Source of the DNA: Metabacillus flavus
GTDB lineage: Bacteria > Bacillota > Bacilli > Bacillales > Bacillaceae
Length of the DNA: 64,000 nucleotides
Reading direction: 5' to 3'
Assembly (NCBI RefSeq): GCF_018283675.1
Contig: NZ_JAGVRK010000001.1
Span: forward strand, 1,860,001-1,924,000
Below are positions 41,731-51,034 of the stretch, one piece after another; position 1 is the stretch's first letter, and every line of letters starts with the position of its first letter. The notes beneath the pieces were generated by a model. The model did no database searches. It was not told where the DNA came from and worked only from the letters and a program-made list of their open reading frames with translations. The translations under genes were made by a program, and so were the position numbers.

Positions 41731-42776
41731 AAATCATCAACCGTTATATGAATTTGCTGATTCCTGTTATCGCAGTCATTCTAGGACTGCTCAGCGGGGC
41801 TTTGGTTATGCTTGTCAGCGGCTATGATCCAATTCTCGGATATGGCGCTTTATGGAATGGGATATTCGGAGACCCTTATAACATCGGGGATACAGTAAGA
41901 CTGATGACGCCGTATATATTGACGGGTCTGGCTGTAGCCTTTGCTTTCAAAACCGGTTTATTTAACATCGGGGTAGAAGGGCAGGTTATCGTTGGCTGGC
42001 TTGCGGCTGTATGGGTGGGACTTGCATTCGATCTCCCTAAAATCATCCATCTTCCGCTTGCCATTTTCGCTGCAGCTTTAGCTGGTGCGTTATGGGGATT
42101 CATTCCCGGCCTGTTGAAAGCGCGCTTCCGCGTACATGAAGTTATTGTAACAATCATGATGAACTATATTGCACTCTATGCGACAAACGCTATTATTCAA
42201 TCTGTATTAACAAAAGGCAGTGATACGACAGAAGAAATTGCGGCAACAGCAAGTCTTCGGTCAGAAACCTTTGAGATGCTGACAAACTACTCAAGGATGC
42301 ATTATGGAATTTTAATCGCGCTGGCAGCGGCTTTCATTATGTGGTTTTTGCTTGAAAGAACGACTAAAGGATATGAGCTTCGCGCCGTCGGCTTTAATCA
42401 GGACGCAGCCCATTATTCCGGTATGAATGTAAACCGCAGCATTATACTCTCCATGGTGATCTCAGGCGCGTTCGCTGGTATTGCAGGGGCGATGGAAGGA
42501 CTTGGAACGTTCCAATATGCTTCTGTTAAAAGCGGATTTACCGGAATTGGATTCGATGGAATCGCAGTAGCACTACTGGGCGGAAATACGGCAATTGGTG
42601 TCATTTTCGCTGCATTCCTTTTCGGAGGATTGAAGGTAGGAGCACTGAATATGCCTTTGGAAGCCAATGTACCAAATGAACTTGTAGAAATCGTTATTGC
42701 TCTAATCATATTCTTTGTAGCATCCAGCTATTTTATCCGGTGGCTGCTGCTTCGGTTTAAAAAGGGGGAGAAATAA
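41727..42776 (+). CDS. nupP: Nucleoside ABC transporter permease
   Basis: This is a membrane permease of 349 residues and about eight to ten segments, belonging to the BPD_transp_2 family shared with ribose and branched-chain amino-acid importers. FNIGVEGQVIVG and the AGIAGAMEGLG segment are typical. ATG overlaps the nupO stop. It forms a heterodimeric channel with NupQ. Confidence 0.92.
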   Translation: MKIINRYMNLLIPVIAVILGLLSGALVMLVSGYDPILGYGALWNGIFGDPYNIGDTVRLMTPYILTGLAVAFAFKTGLFNIGVEGQVIVGWLAAVWVGLAFDLPKIIHLPLAIFAAALAGALWGFIPGLLKARFRVHEVIVTIMMNYIALYATNAIIQSVLTKGSDTTEEIAATASLRSETFEMLTNYSRMHYGILIALAAAFIMWFLLERTTKGYELRAVGFNQDAAHYSGMNVNRSIILSMVISGAFAGIAGAMEGLGTFQYASVKSGFTGIGFDGIAVALLGGNTAIGVIFAAFLFGGLKVGALNMPLEANVPNELVEIVIALIIFFVASSYFIRWLLLRFKKGEK

Positions 42777-43736
42777 ATGAGCTTACTTCAAGCACTGCAA
42801 ATTATCATTCCTACCGCTCTGTTCGTAGCGGCTCCTCTAATTCTTACTGCTCTCGGCGGGGTTTTCAGCGAGAAGTCAGGTGTTGTAAATATTGGTCTTG
42901 AAGGTTTAATGGTCATAGGTGCATTTACAGGCATTGTCTTCAACTTAACGTTCGCTGAGACATTTGGATCACTGACACCATGGCTTTCATTGCTCGCCGC
43001 AATGATCGCGAGTGCCCTGTTTGCCATTTTGCACGCTGTTGCGACGATTACCTTCCGTGCGGATCAGGTAGTCAGCGGAGTAGCAATCAACTTCCTTGCT
43101 CTTGGGTTAACGCTCTTCCTTGTTAAAAACATGTATGATAAAGGACAAACCGATCGGATTAACCAAAGCTTTGATATCATTGATATCCCGCTGTTGAGCA
43201 AAATACCGGTAATCGGACCGCTGTTTTTCAGCAACGGATACATTACATCTTATATAGCCATCCTTCTTTCAGTAGCAGTTTGGTACGTTATTTACAAAAC
43301 ACCATTCGGCCTTAGACTGAGAGCGGTCGGAGAACATCCGATGGCGGCTGATACGATGGGAATTAATGTGACGAAAATGAGATACATCGGAGTTATTCTG
43401 TCCGGTGCATTTGCCGGCATCGGCGGATCGATCTATGCAACCATCATTTCCAGAGACTTCAGCCACGCGACAATCAGCGGTCAAGGATTTATGGCACTGG
43501 CTGCAATGATATTCGGGAAATGGCATCCGCTTGGTGCGATGGGAGCAGCTTTATTCTTCGGTTTGGCTCAAGGGATCAGCATTGTGGGGGGCTCCATTCC
43601 ATTCCTGAAAGATATACCTGAAGTATACTTGCTCATTACACCTTATGTGCTGACAATTCTGGCGCTTGCAGGATTTATCGGCCGTGCTGACTCACCGAAA
43701 GGACTTGGAACACCATATATTAAAGGAAAAAGATAA
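42777..43736 (+). CDS. nupQ: Nucleoside ABC transporter permease (second)
   Basis: This is the second permease, with 319 residues and the same family as NupP. GVFSEKSGVVNIGLEGLMV and GAFAGIGGSIYATIISRDFS are characteristic of NupQ/YufQ-type proteins. It begins directly after the nupP stop, behind GGGGGAG, and closes the importer operon with a strong terminator. Confidence 0.92.
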   Translation: MSLLQALQIIIPTALFVAAPLILTALGGVFSEKSGVVNIGLEGLMVIGAFTGIVFNLTFAETFGSLTPWLSLLAAMIASALFAILHAVATITFRADQVVSGVAINFLALGLTLFLVKNMYDKGQTDRINQSFDIIDIPLLSKIPVIGPLFFSNGYITSYIAILLSVAVWYVIYKTPFGLRLRAVGEHPMAADTMGINVTKMRYIGVILSGAFAGIGGSIYATIISRDFSHATISGQGFMALAAMIFGKWHPLGAMGAALFFGLAQGISIVGGSIPFLKDIPEVYLLITPYVLTILALAGFIGRADSPKGLGTPYIKGKR

Positions 43737-43770
43737 AAGCTGCGTTCCTGCAGCTTTTTCTTTTTTTTAG
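43735..43770 (+). terminator. Intrinsic terminator after nupQ
   Basis: AAAAGCTGC (43735-43743) and GCAGCTTTT (43750-43758) form a 9-bp stem with a 6-base loop, followed by TCTTTTTTTT. Confidence 0.92.
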
Positions 43771-43800
43771 AGAAAGGTTCTGCTCTGCAAAAAAACAGTC

Positions 43801-43897
43801 CGATATGGCAACCTTATCGCACCATTGGGCTTTCCAAGCTCAAACAAAGGAATGCCACCCATCTAATGAAATCAGATGGTGCTAAGTCGCTTTTTTG
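43801..43897 (+). other. Unrecognised structured element between nupQ and ymfD
   Basis: CTTA-(TC)-GCACCAT (43813-43825) is complementary to ATGGTGC-TAAG (43876-43886). Inside, TTGGGCTT pairs with AAGCTCAA around TCC. CACCCATCT can instead pair locally with AGATGGTG, which excludes the long-range stem. TTTTTTG follows within nine bases. Two alternative folds ahead of a T run resemble a riboswitch or attenuator, but I match it to no known class. The remainder to 44166 shows no convincing gene. Confidence 0.45.
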
Positions 43898-44166
43898 TTT
43901 GAGGAAGTGTTCAGTTTTTGCGGAATTTTGTCGTTTGGTCCGTTTTTTCTCTCACTTGGCCTGTATTTACGTACAACTGGCCCGTTTTCGCTTTCAGCCC
44001 ATATTATATTTGTTTCATGTCCTATCAGCCACTTCCTTTTATTTTCGGCCGCAAACAATCAGCAAAGTGTTCTGGCGAAGCCTTCATCCTGTCATTTCCT
44101 GGTTGCATAATAACTCTGCACTTACGGAACAATGTTGTTATCGAATAAATAAGCAGGGTGAATGAT

Positions 44167-45387
44167 ATGGCAGATTCGAACAAATTAAATTTACTTGCAC
44201 TTTCCTCCGTGCCGCTCGTCATGACACTTGGAAATTCAATGCTGATTCCGGTTCTCCCGGCTATTCAGAAGGAACTGGGAATCAGCTCTTTTCAGGTCTC
44301 ACTTATCATCACGGTTTATTCAATCGTAGCAATTTTGCTCATCCCGCTTGCAGGCTACCTGTCAGACCGGATTGGAAGAAAAACGGTTATCGTTCCCTGT
44401 CTTCTCATTGCCGGGGCTGGAGGAGCGTTGTCTGCCTGGGCTTCCACAAATGCCGGAAATCCGTTTATGTGGATATTGGCAGGCAGAATTCTTCAGGGGG
44501 TCGGTTCCGCTGGAGCGGCGCCTGTAGTCATTCCATTAATCGGCGATCTGTTTGAGGATGATGAGCAAATCAGTTCAGGTCTTGGATTGATTGAAACGGC
44601 GAATACCGCTGGAAAGGTGCTAAGTCCGATAATAGGGGCATTTTTAGCAAGCTTTGTATGGTACATGCCTTTTTGGTTTATTCCGTTTTTCAGCATTGCG
44701 GGGGTACTGCTTGTTTTCTTTTTAGTTAAAGTTCCAAAGAAGGATAAAGAAACACAGACCTTCAAAGAATTTTTGCAATGTGTGAAGGTAATTTTTAAGA
44801 AAAGCGGCAGGTGGCTATATGCCATTTTTGCCATTGGCGGAATTATTATGCTTGTTCTATTCGGCATTCTTTTTTACCTCTCCGACACACTTGAGAACAA
44901 ATATGGAATTGATGGGGTGGCTAAAGGCTTTATGCTGGCTATTCCACTCCTTGCGCTGTCCATCAGCTCATATGTTGCCGGGAAAAAAATCGGGAACAAA
45001 AAGCACTTGATGAAAATGCTTATTTCATTTGGAATGGCGCTGCTGGCTTTATCCTTTGTAGCGATTCGCCTTCAGCATACGTTTTCCTTTTTGATTGTTT
45101 TTCTCGTATTAAGCGGAATAGGAATAGGCATTGCTCTTCCATCCTTAGATGCGCTGATCACAGAGGGAATTGAACAGGAGCACAGGGGGACGATTACTTC
45201 CTTTTACAGCTCCATGAGATTTATCGGTGTTGCTGCCGGGCCGCCTTTATATGCTGCCATCATGCCAAGATCAGAGCACTGGATTTACTATGTCTCAATC
45301 GGCTTTAGTTTCCTTGCACTTTTGATCGGATTGTTCTTTATAAAACCGCAGGACAAAAATCAGTCAGCCAAACTGAAAACTACATGA
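44167..45387 (+). CDS. ymfD: MFS exporter, YmfD-like
   Basis: This is a major facilitator superfamily transporter of 406 residues with twelve membrane segments. LVMTLGNSMLIPVLPAIQ at the start and GYLSDRIGRKTVIVP, the motif-A loop, place it with drug and siderophore exporters. It resembles B. subtilis YmfD, a bacillibactin exporter located next to ymfC there. The substrate here is not shown by the sequence; no siderophore genes are nearby. The ATG at 44167 follows AGGGTGA; an in-frame GTG at 44158 is part of that site. Confidence 0.85.
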   Translation: MADSNKLNLLALSSVPLVMTLGNSMLIPVLPAIQKELGISSFQVSLIITVYSIVAILLIPLAGYLSDRIGRKTVIVPCLLIAGAGGALSAWASTNAGNPFMWILAGRILQGVGSAGAAPVVIPLIGDLFEDDEQISSGLGLIETANTAGKVLSPIIGAFLASFVWYMPFWFIPFFSIAGVLLVFFLVKVPKKDKETQTFKEFLQCVKVIFKKSGRWLYAIFAIGGIIMLVLFGILFYLSDTLENKYGIDGVAKGFMLAIPLLALSISSYVAGKKIGNKKHLMKMLISFGMALLALSFVAIRLQHTFSFLIVFLVLSGIGIGIALPSLDALITEGIEQEHRGTITSFYSSMRFIGVAAGPPLYAAIMPRSEHWIYYVSIGFSFLALLIGLFFIKPQDKNQSAKLKTT

Positions 45388-45545
45388 AGCAGGCTTGCGT
45401 TTGCAGAGAAGCTCATTTTCGTCAGGAGGGGCTGTTTTTTCCTGCTTCATCGTTCCAGTCAAGGTTTGTTTAAAAATAGTTTATAGCTGCTGATGATACG
45501 CGGAAGCTTGAAGTCAGTACAAATTTTGCGGAAGAGCTTAAATAG

Positions 45546-45578
45546 AAAACTCCTCTAATGAAAAGGGGGGTTTTTTGT
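45546..45578 (+). terminator. Intrinsic terminator upstream of the MarR operon
   Basis: AAAACTCCTCT (45546-45556) and AGGGGGGTTTT (45564-45574) form an 11-bp stem including G-U pairs, followed by TTG. Upstream, GAAGCAGG and CCTGCTTC (about 45386-45452) can close a larger, weaker hairpin around GTTTTTT. Confidence 0.75.
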
Positions 45579-45604
45579 ATGCAAATTTCACAGCCAATTA
45601 ATTC

Positions 45605-45634
45605 TTGACAGTAATGCCTGTCTCCCTTTTTAAT
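45605..45634 (+). promoter_or_regulatory. Promoter of the MarR-MmpL operon with overlapping palindrome
   Basis: A consensus -35 box TTGACA (45605-45610) and a -10 box TTTAAT (45629-45634) have 18-bp spacing. GACAG-TAATGC-CTGTC (45607-45622), a perfect inverted repeat, covers the -35 box and is a good candidate operator for the MarR protein encoded next. Confidence 0.6.
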
Positions 45635-45670
45635 AGTTTATGTAGTGAATGGTTAAAGAGGTGAACTATA

Positions 45671-46129
45671 TTGGAGGAAGAAAAAATTAAAGCCTTTATA
45701 CATAGGTATGAGGAGGTTTATTTTTTTGCGGCAAAAAGGGTAACGGCTATTGTCACAGAAAAAGTACTGGATGATATTACCATAGAGCAGTATCAGATCC
45801 TGCGTTACATCACCATATATCCCAATTGCCAGGCAACGATGCTTGCGGATATGTGCGGAGTAAATAAAAGTGCAATTTCGGCCATGATTGAACGTTTGGT
45901 TCAAAAAGGATTAGTCGAAAGAATCCGTGATGAAAAGGACCGCCGGAACGTTTTTCTGGAGAGCACCGGCAAAGGGCGGATCGTGTATGAAAAAGGGGAA
46001 CAGCAAATACAAAAATATGTTTCCAGTTATTTGACTGAGCTGTCCGAGGAAGAGATCGATACTTTTTTAACCGTGTTTGAAAAAATCTCTGCCAGTATGG
46101 CGGAAAAAGAACGGGGAAATGAACAATGA
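45671..46129 (+). CDS. MarR-family transcriptional regulator
   Basis: This is a 152-residue winged-helix regulator. The DNA-binding core is LADMCGVNKSAISAMIERLVQKGLVERIRDEKDRRNVFLEST, with the charged beta-wing DEKDRR. The first and last helices form the dimer interface. It uses a TTG start behind AAAGAGGTG. Its stop overlaps the MmpL-type exporter start by 4 bp, so it probably represses its own operon and is relieved by a ligand that the exporter handles. The pair resembles B. subtilis ydgG-ydgH; I leave the symbol blank. Confidence 0.88.
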   Translation: MEEEKIKAFIHRYEEVYFFAAKRVTAIVTEKVLDDITIEQYQILRYITIYPNCQATMLADMCGVNKSAISAMIERLVQKGLVERIRDEKDRRNVFLESTGKGRIVYEKGEQQIQKYVSSYLTELSEEEIDTFLTVFEKISASMAEKERGNEQ

Positions 46130-49100
46130 GAGGAATTATCAAGTTAAGATGGATTCTGCTTGTATTCTGGATAGCGGCAGCGGCTGTTCTTATGATGACT
46201 GCACCGAATATGGGAGATCTCGTTGCGGAAAAAGGACAAATATCCGTTCCTGACGGCTACTCATCATCGGTAGCGGGTGATCTTCTTGAAAATCAGTCTG
46301 AAGGCGAGGGAGCGGCGCTTGCCCTTGTTTTCCATGATAACAAAAAGCTCAGTGCCTCAGCTGTAAGTGAAATCCAAAAAGCAGTGAAAGACTTAGAAAA
46401 AAACCGCAAAGAGTTAAACATCCAGTCCATCACGACCCATTTTGATAATAAAGAACTGGAAAAACAAATGGTGTCTTCTGATGGGAAAACCATTCTTGCA
46501 GCCGTAACACTGGAAGACAGCAAGAAAACGGTTCCCGAAATGGCTGACGGTATTCGCAAGGAACTGAAGCAATACAAAGTCGACTCTTACATGACCGGCA
46601 GCGAACTGATCGATAAAGACGTAGTTGACAGCTCACAGGAGGGATTAAAGAAAACGGAGTACATTACCATTGCCTTCATTCTGGTTGTGCTGATTCTTGT
46701 TTTCCGGTCTCTGATCGCCCCGGTTATCCCCCTGGTTACAGTAGGTGTTGCTTACTTAGTGAGTCAGTCTGTTGTATCTTATTTAGTGGAATATTTCAAT
46801 TTTCCTCTTTCAACCTTTACGCAAATCTTTATGGTTGCCGTCATGTTCGGAATCGGAACAGATTATTGCATTCTGCTTCTCAGCCGTTTTAAGGAGGAAC
46901 TAGGTCACGGGGTAGAAAAGACGGAGGCAATCATCAAAACGTTCAAGACGGCAGGAAGGACAGTTATTTTCAGCGGCCTTGCTGTATTTGCAGGTTTCGC
47001 GTCCATCGCATTTGCGGAATTTAAGCTGTATCAGTCAGCTGTTGCAGTGGCAGTAGGAATTGCCTTCCTGATTGTGGCGTTAGTGACGATTGTTCCTTTC
47101 TTTATGATGGTGCTCGGCAATAATCTGTTTTGGCCCCTTAAAGGCAATATTAAGCATGCTGAAAGCCGGTCTTGGGAGTGGGCAGGCCGTTTTTCCTTCA
47201 AAAGGCCAATCGCGGCACTGCTAATCATTGCTGCAATCATTTCCCCTGCGCTTATCAAGTATGATGGGAGCCTTTCTTTCAATTCACTTGATGAAATTGG
47301 GGATAGATATGAATCAGTAAAGGCGTTTAATATGATTTCCGATAGCTTCGGACCGGGTGAATCTCTGCCCGCAACGATTGTTATTAAGGATGACCAGCCG
47401 CTGAACAATAAAGAAAATCTGGCAACCATCGAGAAAATAAGCGGGGATCTTGAGCAAATTGAAGACATTGACAAGGTTAGGAGCGCAACCAGACCGCTCG
47501 GCGATGAGCTCAAGGATTTAGAGGTAGCCAGTCAAGCTGAAGAGCTCGGCAAAGGGATTCAAAGAGGAAATGATGGAATTCAAAAAATTGGAGAGGGCCT
47601 GAATGAGGCGTCAAAGCAACTATCAGGTTCCGAACCGAAGCTGAAGGAAGCTACCTCAGGAATTGATCAGCTGATTAAGGGATCAACGGATTTGCAGAGC
47701 GGGGTCGGTGAAATTGAAACGGCACTAAAGCAAATTGAAAATGGGATGAATCAAGGATCGGCCGGTTCGCTGGAAATAAAAAAACAAGTGGATACAGCTA
47801 AAAACAGCGTCGATCAGCTGATTAAAGGAAGCAGTGCCATTCTCGCAGGTTATGAAGAAGCGGGGAAACAGCTTGGTCAGTTATCAGACGGTTTGACGGC
47901 TGTTGATGAAGGTGTAAAAAGCTCACAGGCAGCTTTATTGGGAATGAAAGAGCCGCTGAACAGGCTCGCTGCAAATCCGGCATATCCAAACATTCAAAAT
48001 GACCCGGACTATCAGCTTGTATATGGAACGGTGCTTGGATTGGAAAAAGGATTTACCGAACTAAGCGGTGCGACAGAAAAACTGTCATCAGGATTAAAAG
48101 CGGCTTTGCCGGAGCTTAAAAAAGCGAATGCCGGTCTTGCTGAAGTGAATAAAGGGCAAAAAGAGTTTCAAAAAGGACTTGTACAGCTTTCAGCCGGATT
48201 AGGCCAGTTATCTGATGGGCTGAAAGCTGCATCCAGCGGTCAAAACAAAGTCATCAGCGAGCTTCCTAAACTACAAGCGGGAGCGGGGATGCTTGCTGAA
48301 GGGCAGACGGATTTAAAAAACGGTCTAAGTCCGTTTTCCACACAGCTTGGCTCTTTGACGAAAGGCCTGAATGATAGCGTCAACGGATTAAATCAAGTTT
48401 CCGGCGGATTAAATGAGGCGGAAACTTATTTGGACGGACTATCAAGTTCAAATGCAGATGGATGGTATTTGCCTGATGATGTTCTGAAGAATAAGGATTT
48501 TCAGCAGGTATTTAATGAATATATGTCAGAAGATAAAACATTGACAACAATGGATGTTGTTTTAAAAGTAAATCCATATTCAAATGATGCCCTAGCCAAA
48601 ATGGACGAAGTTGAAGAAGCTGTGAAACGTGCTGTAAAAGGCACAAAGCTTGAGAACGCTACAGTGGGTGTCTCGGGTGTGACCAGCACATATGCGGATT
48701 TAAAGCAAATTTCGGACGCTGATTATAACAGAACGGTTTTATTTATGATTACAGCGATTCTGATCATTTTGATCATTCTCCTGAAATCATTTGTTATGCC
48801 GGTTTACCTTGTTGGCTCCCTGCTTATAACGTACTATTCATCCAGTGCTATTTCTGAATGGATCTTTGTAGATTTGCTCGGGTATGACGGGATCAACTGG
48901 GCCGTTCCATTCTTTGGGTTTGTAATACTAATGGCTCTCGGGATTGATTATTCGATCTTCCTAATGGACCGGTTTAATGAATATAGGGAAATGGACGTAA
49001 AATCAGCGATGATTACTGCCATGCGCAATATGGGGACCGTCATTATTTCGGCAGCCATTATTTTAGCCGGTACTTTCGCTGCGATGCTGCCGTCTGGAGT

Positions 49101-49245
49101 GCTTTCTTTGCTGCAGATTGCAACCCTCGTACTGACAGGACTGATTTTATATGCCTTTGTCATCCTGCCAATCTTTGTTCCTGTTATGGTCAGGACATTT
49201 GATAAGGCCAATTGGTGGCCGTTTATGGGAAAACGCGAATCTTAA
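46126..49245 (+). CDS. MmpL/RND-type membrane exporter (YdgH-like)
   Basis: This is a 1039-residue membrane transporter of the MmpL branch of the RND superfamily. It has two six-helix halves with the proton-relay Asp-Tyr pairs at residues 246-247 (GIGTDY) and 941-942 (ALGIDY). The second extracytoplasmic domain (about 410-790) is enlarged by a long helical stretch of repeated Gly-Leu-rich units (GLNEASKQL, GLGQLSDGLK), likely a coiled coil reaching through the wall. It is longer than the B. subtilis YdgH I recall (about 885). The substrate is unknown; lipids or hydrophobic drugs are usual. Confidence 0.9.
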   Translation: MRGIIKLRWILLVFWIAAAAVLMMTAPNMGDLVAEKGQISVPDGYSSSVAGDLLENQSEGEGAALALVFHDNKKLSASAVSEIQKAVKDLEKNRKELNIQSITTHFDNKELEKQMVSSDGKTILAAVTLEDSKKTVPEMADGIRKELKQYKVDSYMTGSELIDKDVVDSSQEGLKKTEYITIAFILVVLILVFRSLIAPVIPLVTVGVAYLVSQSVVSYLVEYFNFPLSTFTQIFMVAVMFGIGTDYCILLLSRFKEELGHGVEKTEAIIKTFKTAGRTVIFSGLAVFAGFASIAFAEFKLYQSAVAVAVGIAFLIVALVTIVPFFMMVLGNNLFWPLKGNIKHAESRSWEWAGRFSFKRPIAALLIIAAIISPALIKYDGSLSFNSLDEIGDRYESVKAFNMISDSFGPGESLPATIVIKDDQPLNNKENLATIEKISGDLEQIEDIDKVRSATRPLGDELKDLEVASQAEELGKGIQRGNDGIQKIGEGLNEASKQLSGSEPKLKEATSGIDQLIKGSTDLQSGVGEIETALKQIENGMNQGSAGSLEIKKQVDTAKNSVDQLIKGSSAILAGYEEAGKQLGQLSDGLTAVDEGVKSSQAALLGMKEPLNRLAANPAYPNIQNDPDYQLVYGTVLGLEKGFTELSGATEKLSSGLKAALPELKKANAGLAEVNKGQKEFQKGLVQLSAGLGQLSDGLKAASSGQNKVISELPKLQAGAGMLAEGQTDLKNGLSPFSTQLGSLTKGLNDSVNGLNQVSGGLNEAETYLDGLSSSNADGWYLPDDVLKNKDFQQVFNEYMSEDKTLTTMDVVLKVNPYSNDALAKMDEVEEAVKRAVKGTKLENATVGVSGVTSTYADLKQISDADYNRTVLFMITAILIILIILLKSFVMPVYLVGSLLITYYSSSAISEWIFVDLLGYDGINWAVPFFGFVILMALGIDYSIFLMDRFNEYREMDVKSAMITAMRNMGTVIISAAIILAGTFAAMLPSGVLSLLQIATLVLTGLILYAFVILPIFVPVMVRTFDKANWWPFMGKRES

Positions 49246-49295
49246 AATAATGAAACTGTTTTAATTGTCCTGTTGAGGGACTTGTATTGAAATTA

Positions 49296-49330
49296 AACCC
49301 CTGGGACGCTGCCCAGGGGTTGTTTTTTTG
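49296..49330 (+). terminator. Intrinsic terminator after the MmpL gene
   Basis: AACCCCTGGG (49296-49305) and CCCAGGGGTT (49312-49321) form a perfect 10-bp stem with a 6-base loop, followed by GTTTTTTTG. Confidence 0.94.
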
Positions 49331-49351
49331 TATAGGTACTTTGAACAATAT

Positions 49352-49483
49352 GGTTAGGCTGATTGGTGTGCGCGCCTCCTGCTAAGAGCAGCGGGAGTTG
49401 AGACCCCGCAGGGCTTGCGCGGCGGATGCTAACCGCGCGCCCCGGTGGCCGCTGACGATCTGCAGCGGGAATCAGCCATAGCC
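49352..49483 (+). repeat. Dispersed intergenic repeat, copy C
   Basis: This GC-rich segment in an AT-rich gap has AGAGCAGCGGGAG, TTGAGACCCCGCAGGGC and GCAGCGGGAATCAGCC. Its ends GGTTAGGCTGATT and AATCAGCCATAGCC are imperfect inverted repeats. It is a fuller copy of the repeat seen at 19.4, 27.0 and 57.5 kb. The rest of the 499-bp gap is AT-rich and gene-free apart from the ymfF promoter. Confidence 0.65.
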
Positions 49484-49638
49484 AAACTATTTTTAAGCTT
49501 TATTAACTGCTTTCTGGACAATCACATTTTTAGCATAGGCTCTTTTGCTGATTTGAGTGAAAGTCGTTAAGAGTCGGACGGAAATTTAATAGAACTTAAA
49601 TAAGAAAAGCAGGAATGTTTAAGCTAAAGTCTCCTTAT

Positions 49639-49667
49639 TTCCTAAATGTTCCTCTACTTGGTATAAT
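49639..49667 (+). promoter_or_regulatory. Promoter of ymfF
   Basis: A consensus -10 box TATAAT (49662-49667) lies 78 bases before the ymfF start. The -35 box at 17-bp spacing (TTCCTA) is poor. Confidence 0.45.
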
Positions 49668-49744
49668 TACTGGTACGAATGGACTCATTTAAATCAAAAA
49701 AGGCTAAACTACAAAGGATAATCCTTAAACTGAGGAGTGAATGT

Positions 49745-51034
49745 ATGTCTTTTTTTCAGGAAAAGCAAACAAAACTGAATGGAATAACCGTTCATACCGT
49801 AAAAACGGATAAATACAAAACGAACACCCTCGTCCTAAAGATGATGGCTCCCCTCAAAAAAGAAAATGTAACAAAACGCGCGATTCTTCCTTTTGTTCTT
49901 CAAAGGGCAACAGAAAGGTTCCGTACGACGGGCGATCTTCGAAATCACCTGGATGAACTTTATGGAGCATCCCTGTTCGCGGACCTTTCCAAAAAAGGGG
50001 AAAATCAAATTATCACGTTCCGGATGGAAGTAGCCAATGAAAAATTTTTATCCGAGAAAACGCCATTGTTTGAAGAGGCAATCAGTCTCCTGTCGGATAT
50101 CCTGCTTCGTCCGCTATTAAAGGGCAGCGCTTTTGATGAAGGAATAGTGAAGGAAGAAATACGGACGCTCAAGCAGCGGATCCAGGCTGCTTACGATGAT
50201 AAAATGAGATATTCCAATCTCAGGCTCGTGCAGGAAATGTGCAAAAATGAGCCTTACGCTCTGCATGTAAACGGAGAGAAGGATCAGGCTGATGATCTGA
50301 CTGCGGAAAATGTTTATGAGTATTACCAGCAGGTCCTTAAAGAAGATAAGCTTGATTTATACCTGATTGGAGATTTTGAGGAAGATGCTGCGGGGGAAAT
50401 GGTAAAGAAATATTTTGATTTCTCTGCCAACACCCACGCCTATCCTGAAACCGAACAAGCAAGCAAGCAGCATGTTGAGGAAAAAGAGGTCATTGAAGAA
50501 GAAGACGTTAAGCAGGGGAAATTAAATATCGGATACCGGACCAACTGTTTGTATAACGATGATTCGTATTTTGCACTTCAGGTTTTTAATGGGATTTTCG
50601 GCGGATTCTCTCATTCCAAGCTGTTCATAAATGTGAGGGAAAAAGCAAGTCTTGCGTACTATGCTGCTTCAAGGGTTGAATCCCATAAAGGTCTCTTAAT
50701 GGTCATGTCAGGTATTGAAGTGGGTAACTATGATCATGCTGTCTCTATAATTAAAGAGCAGATGGCAGCGATGAAGAATGGCGATTTTACGGATGATGAC
50801 TTGAATCAGACAAAGGGCGTCATCAGAAATCAGCTTTTGGAAACCATCGATACGAGCTATGGACTAAGCGAAATTCTGTATCAGAATGTTGCAGCCAACT
50901 CTGAACGTACATTTGATGAGCTATTAGATGGCATCAGCCATGTTACGAAAGAAGAGGTAGTGGAATCAGCGTCTAAAATCGAGCTGGATACCATTTATTT
51001 CCTTAAAGGAAAGGGGGCACAAAACAATGGGTAA
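49745..51034 (+). CDS. ymfF: M16-family peptidase homologue, probably inactive partner
   Basis: This is a 429-residue member of the M16 family that lacks the zinc motif HxxEH at the expected place (GDLRNHLDELYGASL), so it is likely the non-catalytic half of a pair with YmfH. The C-terminal domain is clear (GGFSHSKLFINVREKASLAYYAASRVES). The ATG at 49745 follows TGAGGAG; an open extension to 49679 has no ribosome site. It overlaps ymfH by 8 bp. The pair's substrate is unknown. Confidence 0.9.
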   Translation: MSFFQEKQTKLNGITVHTVKTDKYKTNTLVLKMMAPLKKENVTKRAILPFVLQRATERFRTTGDLRNHLDELYGASLFADLSKKGENQIITFRMEVANEKFLSEKTPLFEEAISLLSDILLRPLLKGSAFDEGIVKEEIRTLKQRIQAAYDDKMRYSNLRLVQEMCKNEPYALHVNGEKDQADDLTAENVYEYYQQVLKEDKLDLYLIGDFEEDAAGEMVKKYFDFSANTHAYPETEQASKQHVEEKEVIEEEDVKQGKLNIGYRTNCLYNDDSYFALQVFNGIFGGFSHSKLFINVREKASLAYYAASRVESHKGLLMVMSGIEVGNYDHAVSIIKEQMAAMKNGDFTDDDLNQTKGVIRNQLLETIDTSYGLSEILYQNVAANSERTFDELLDGISHVTKEEVVESASKIELDTIYFLKGKGAQNNG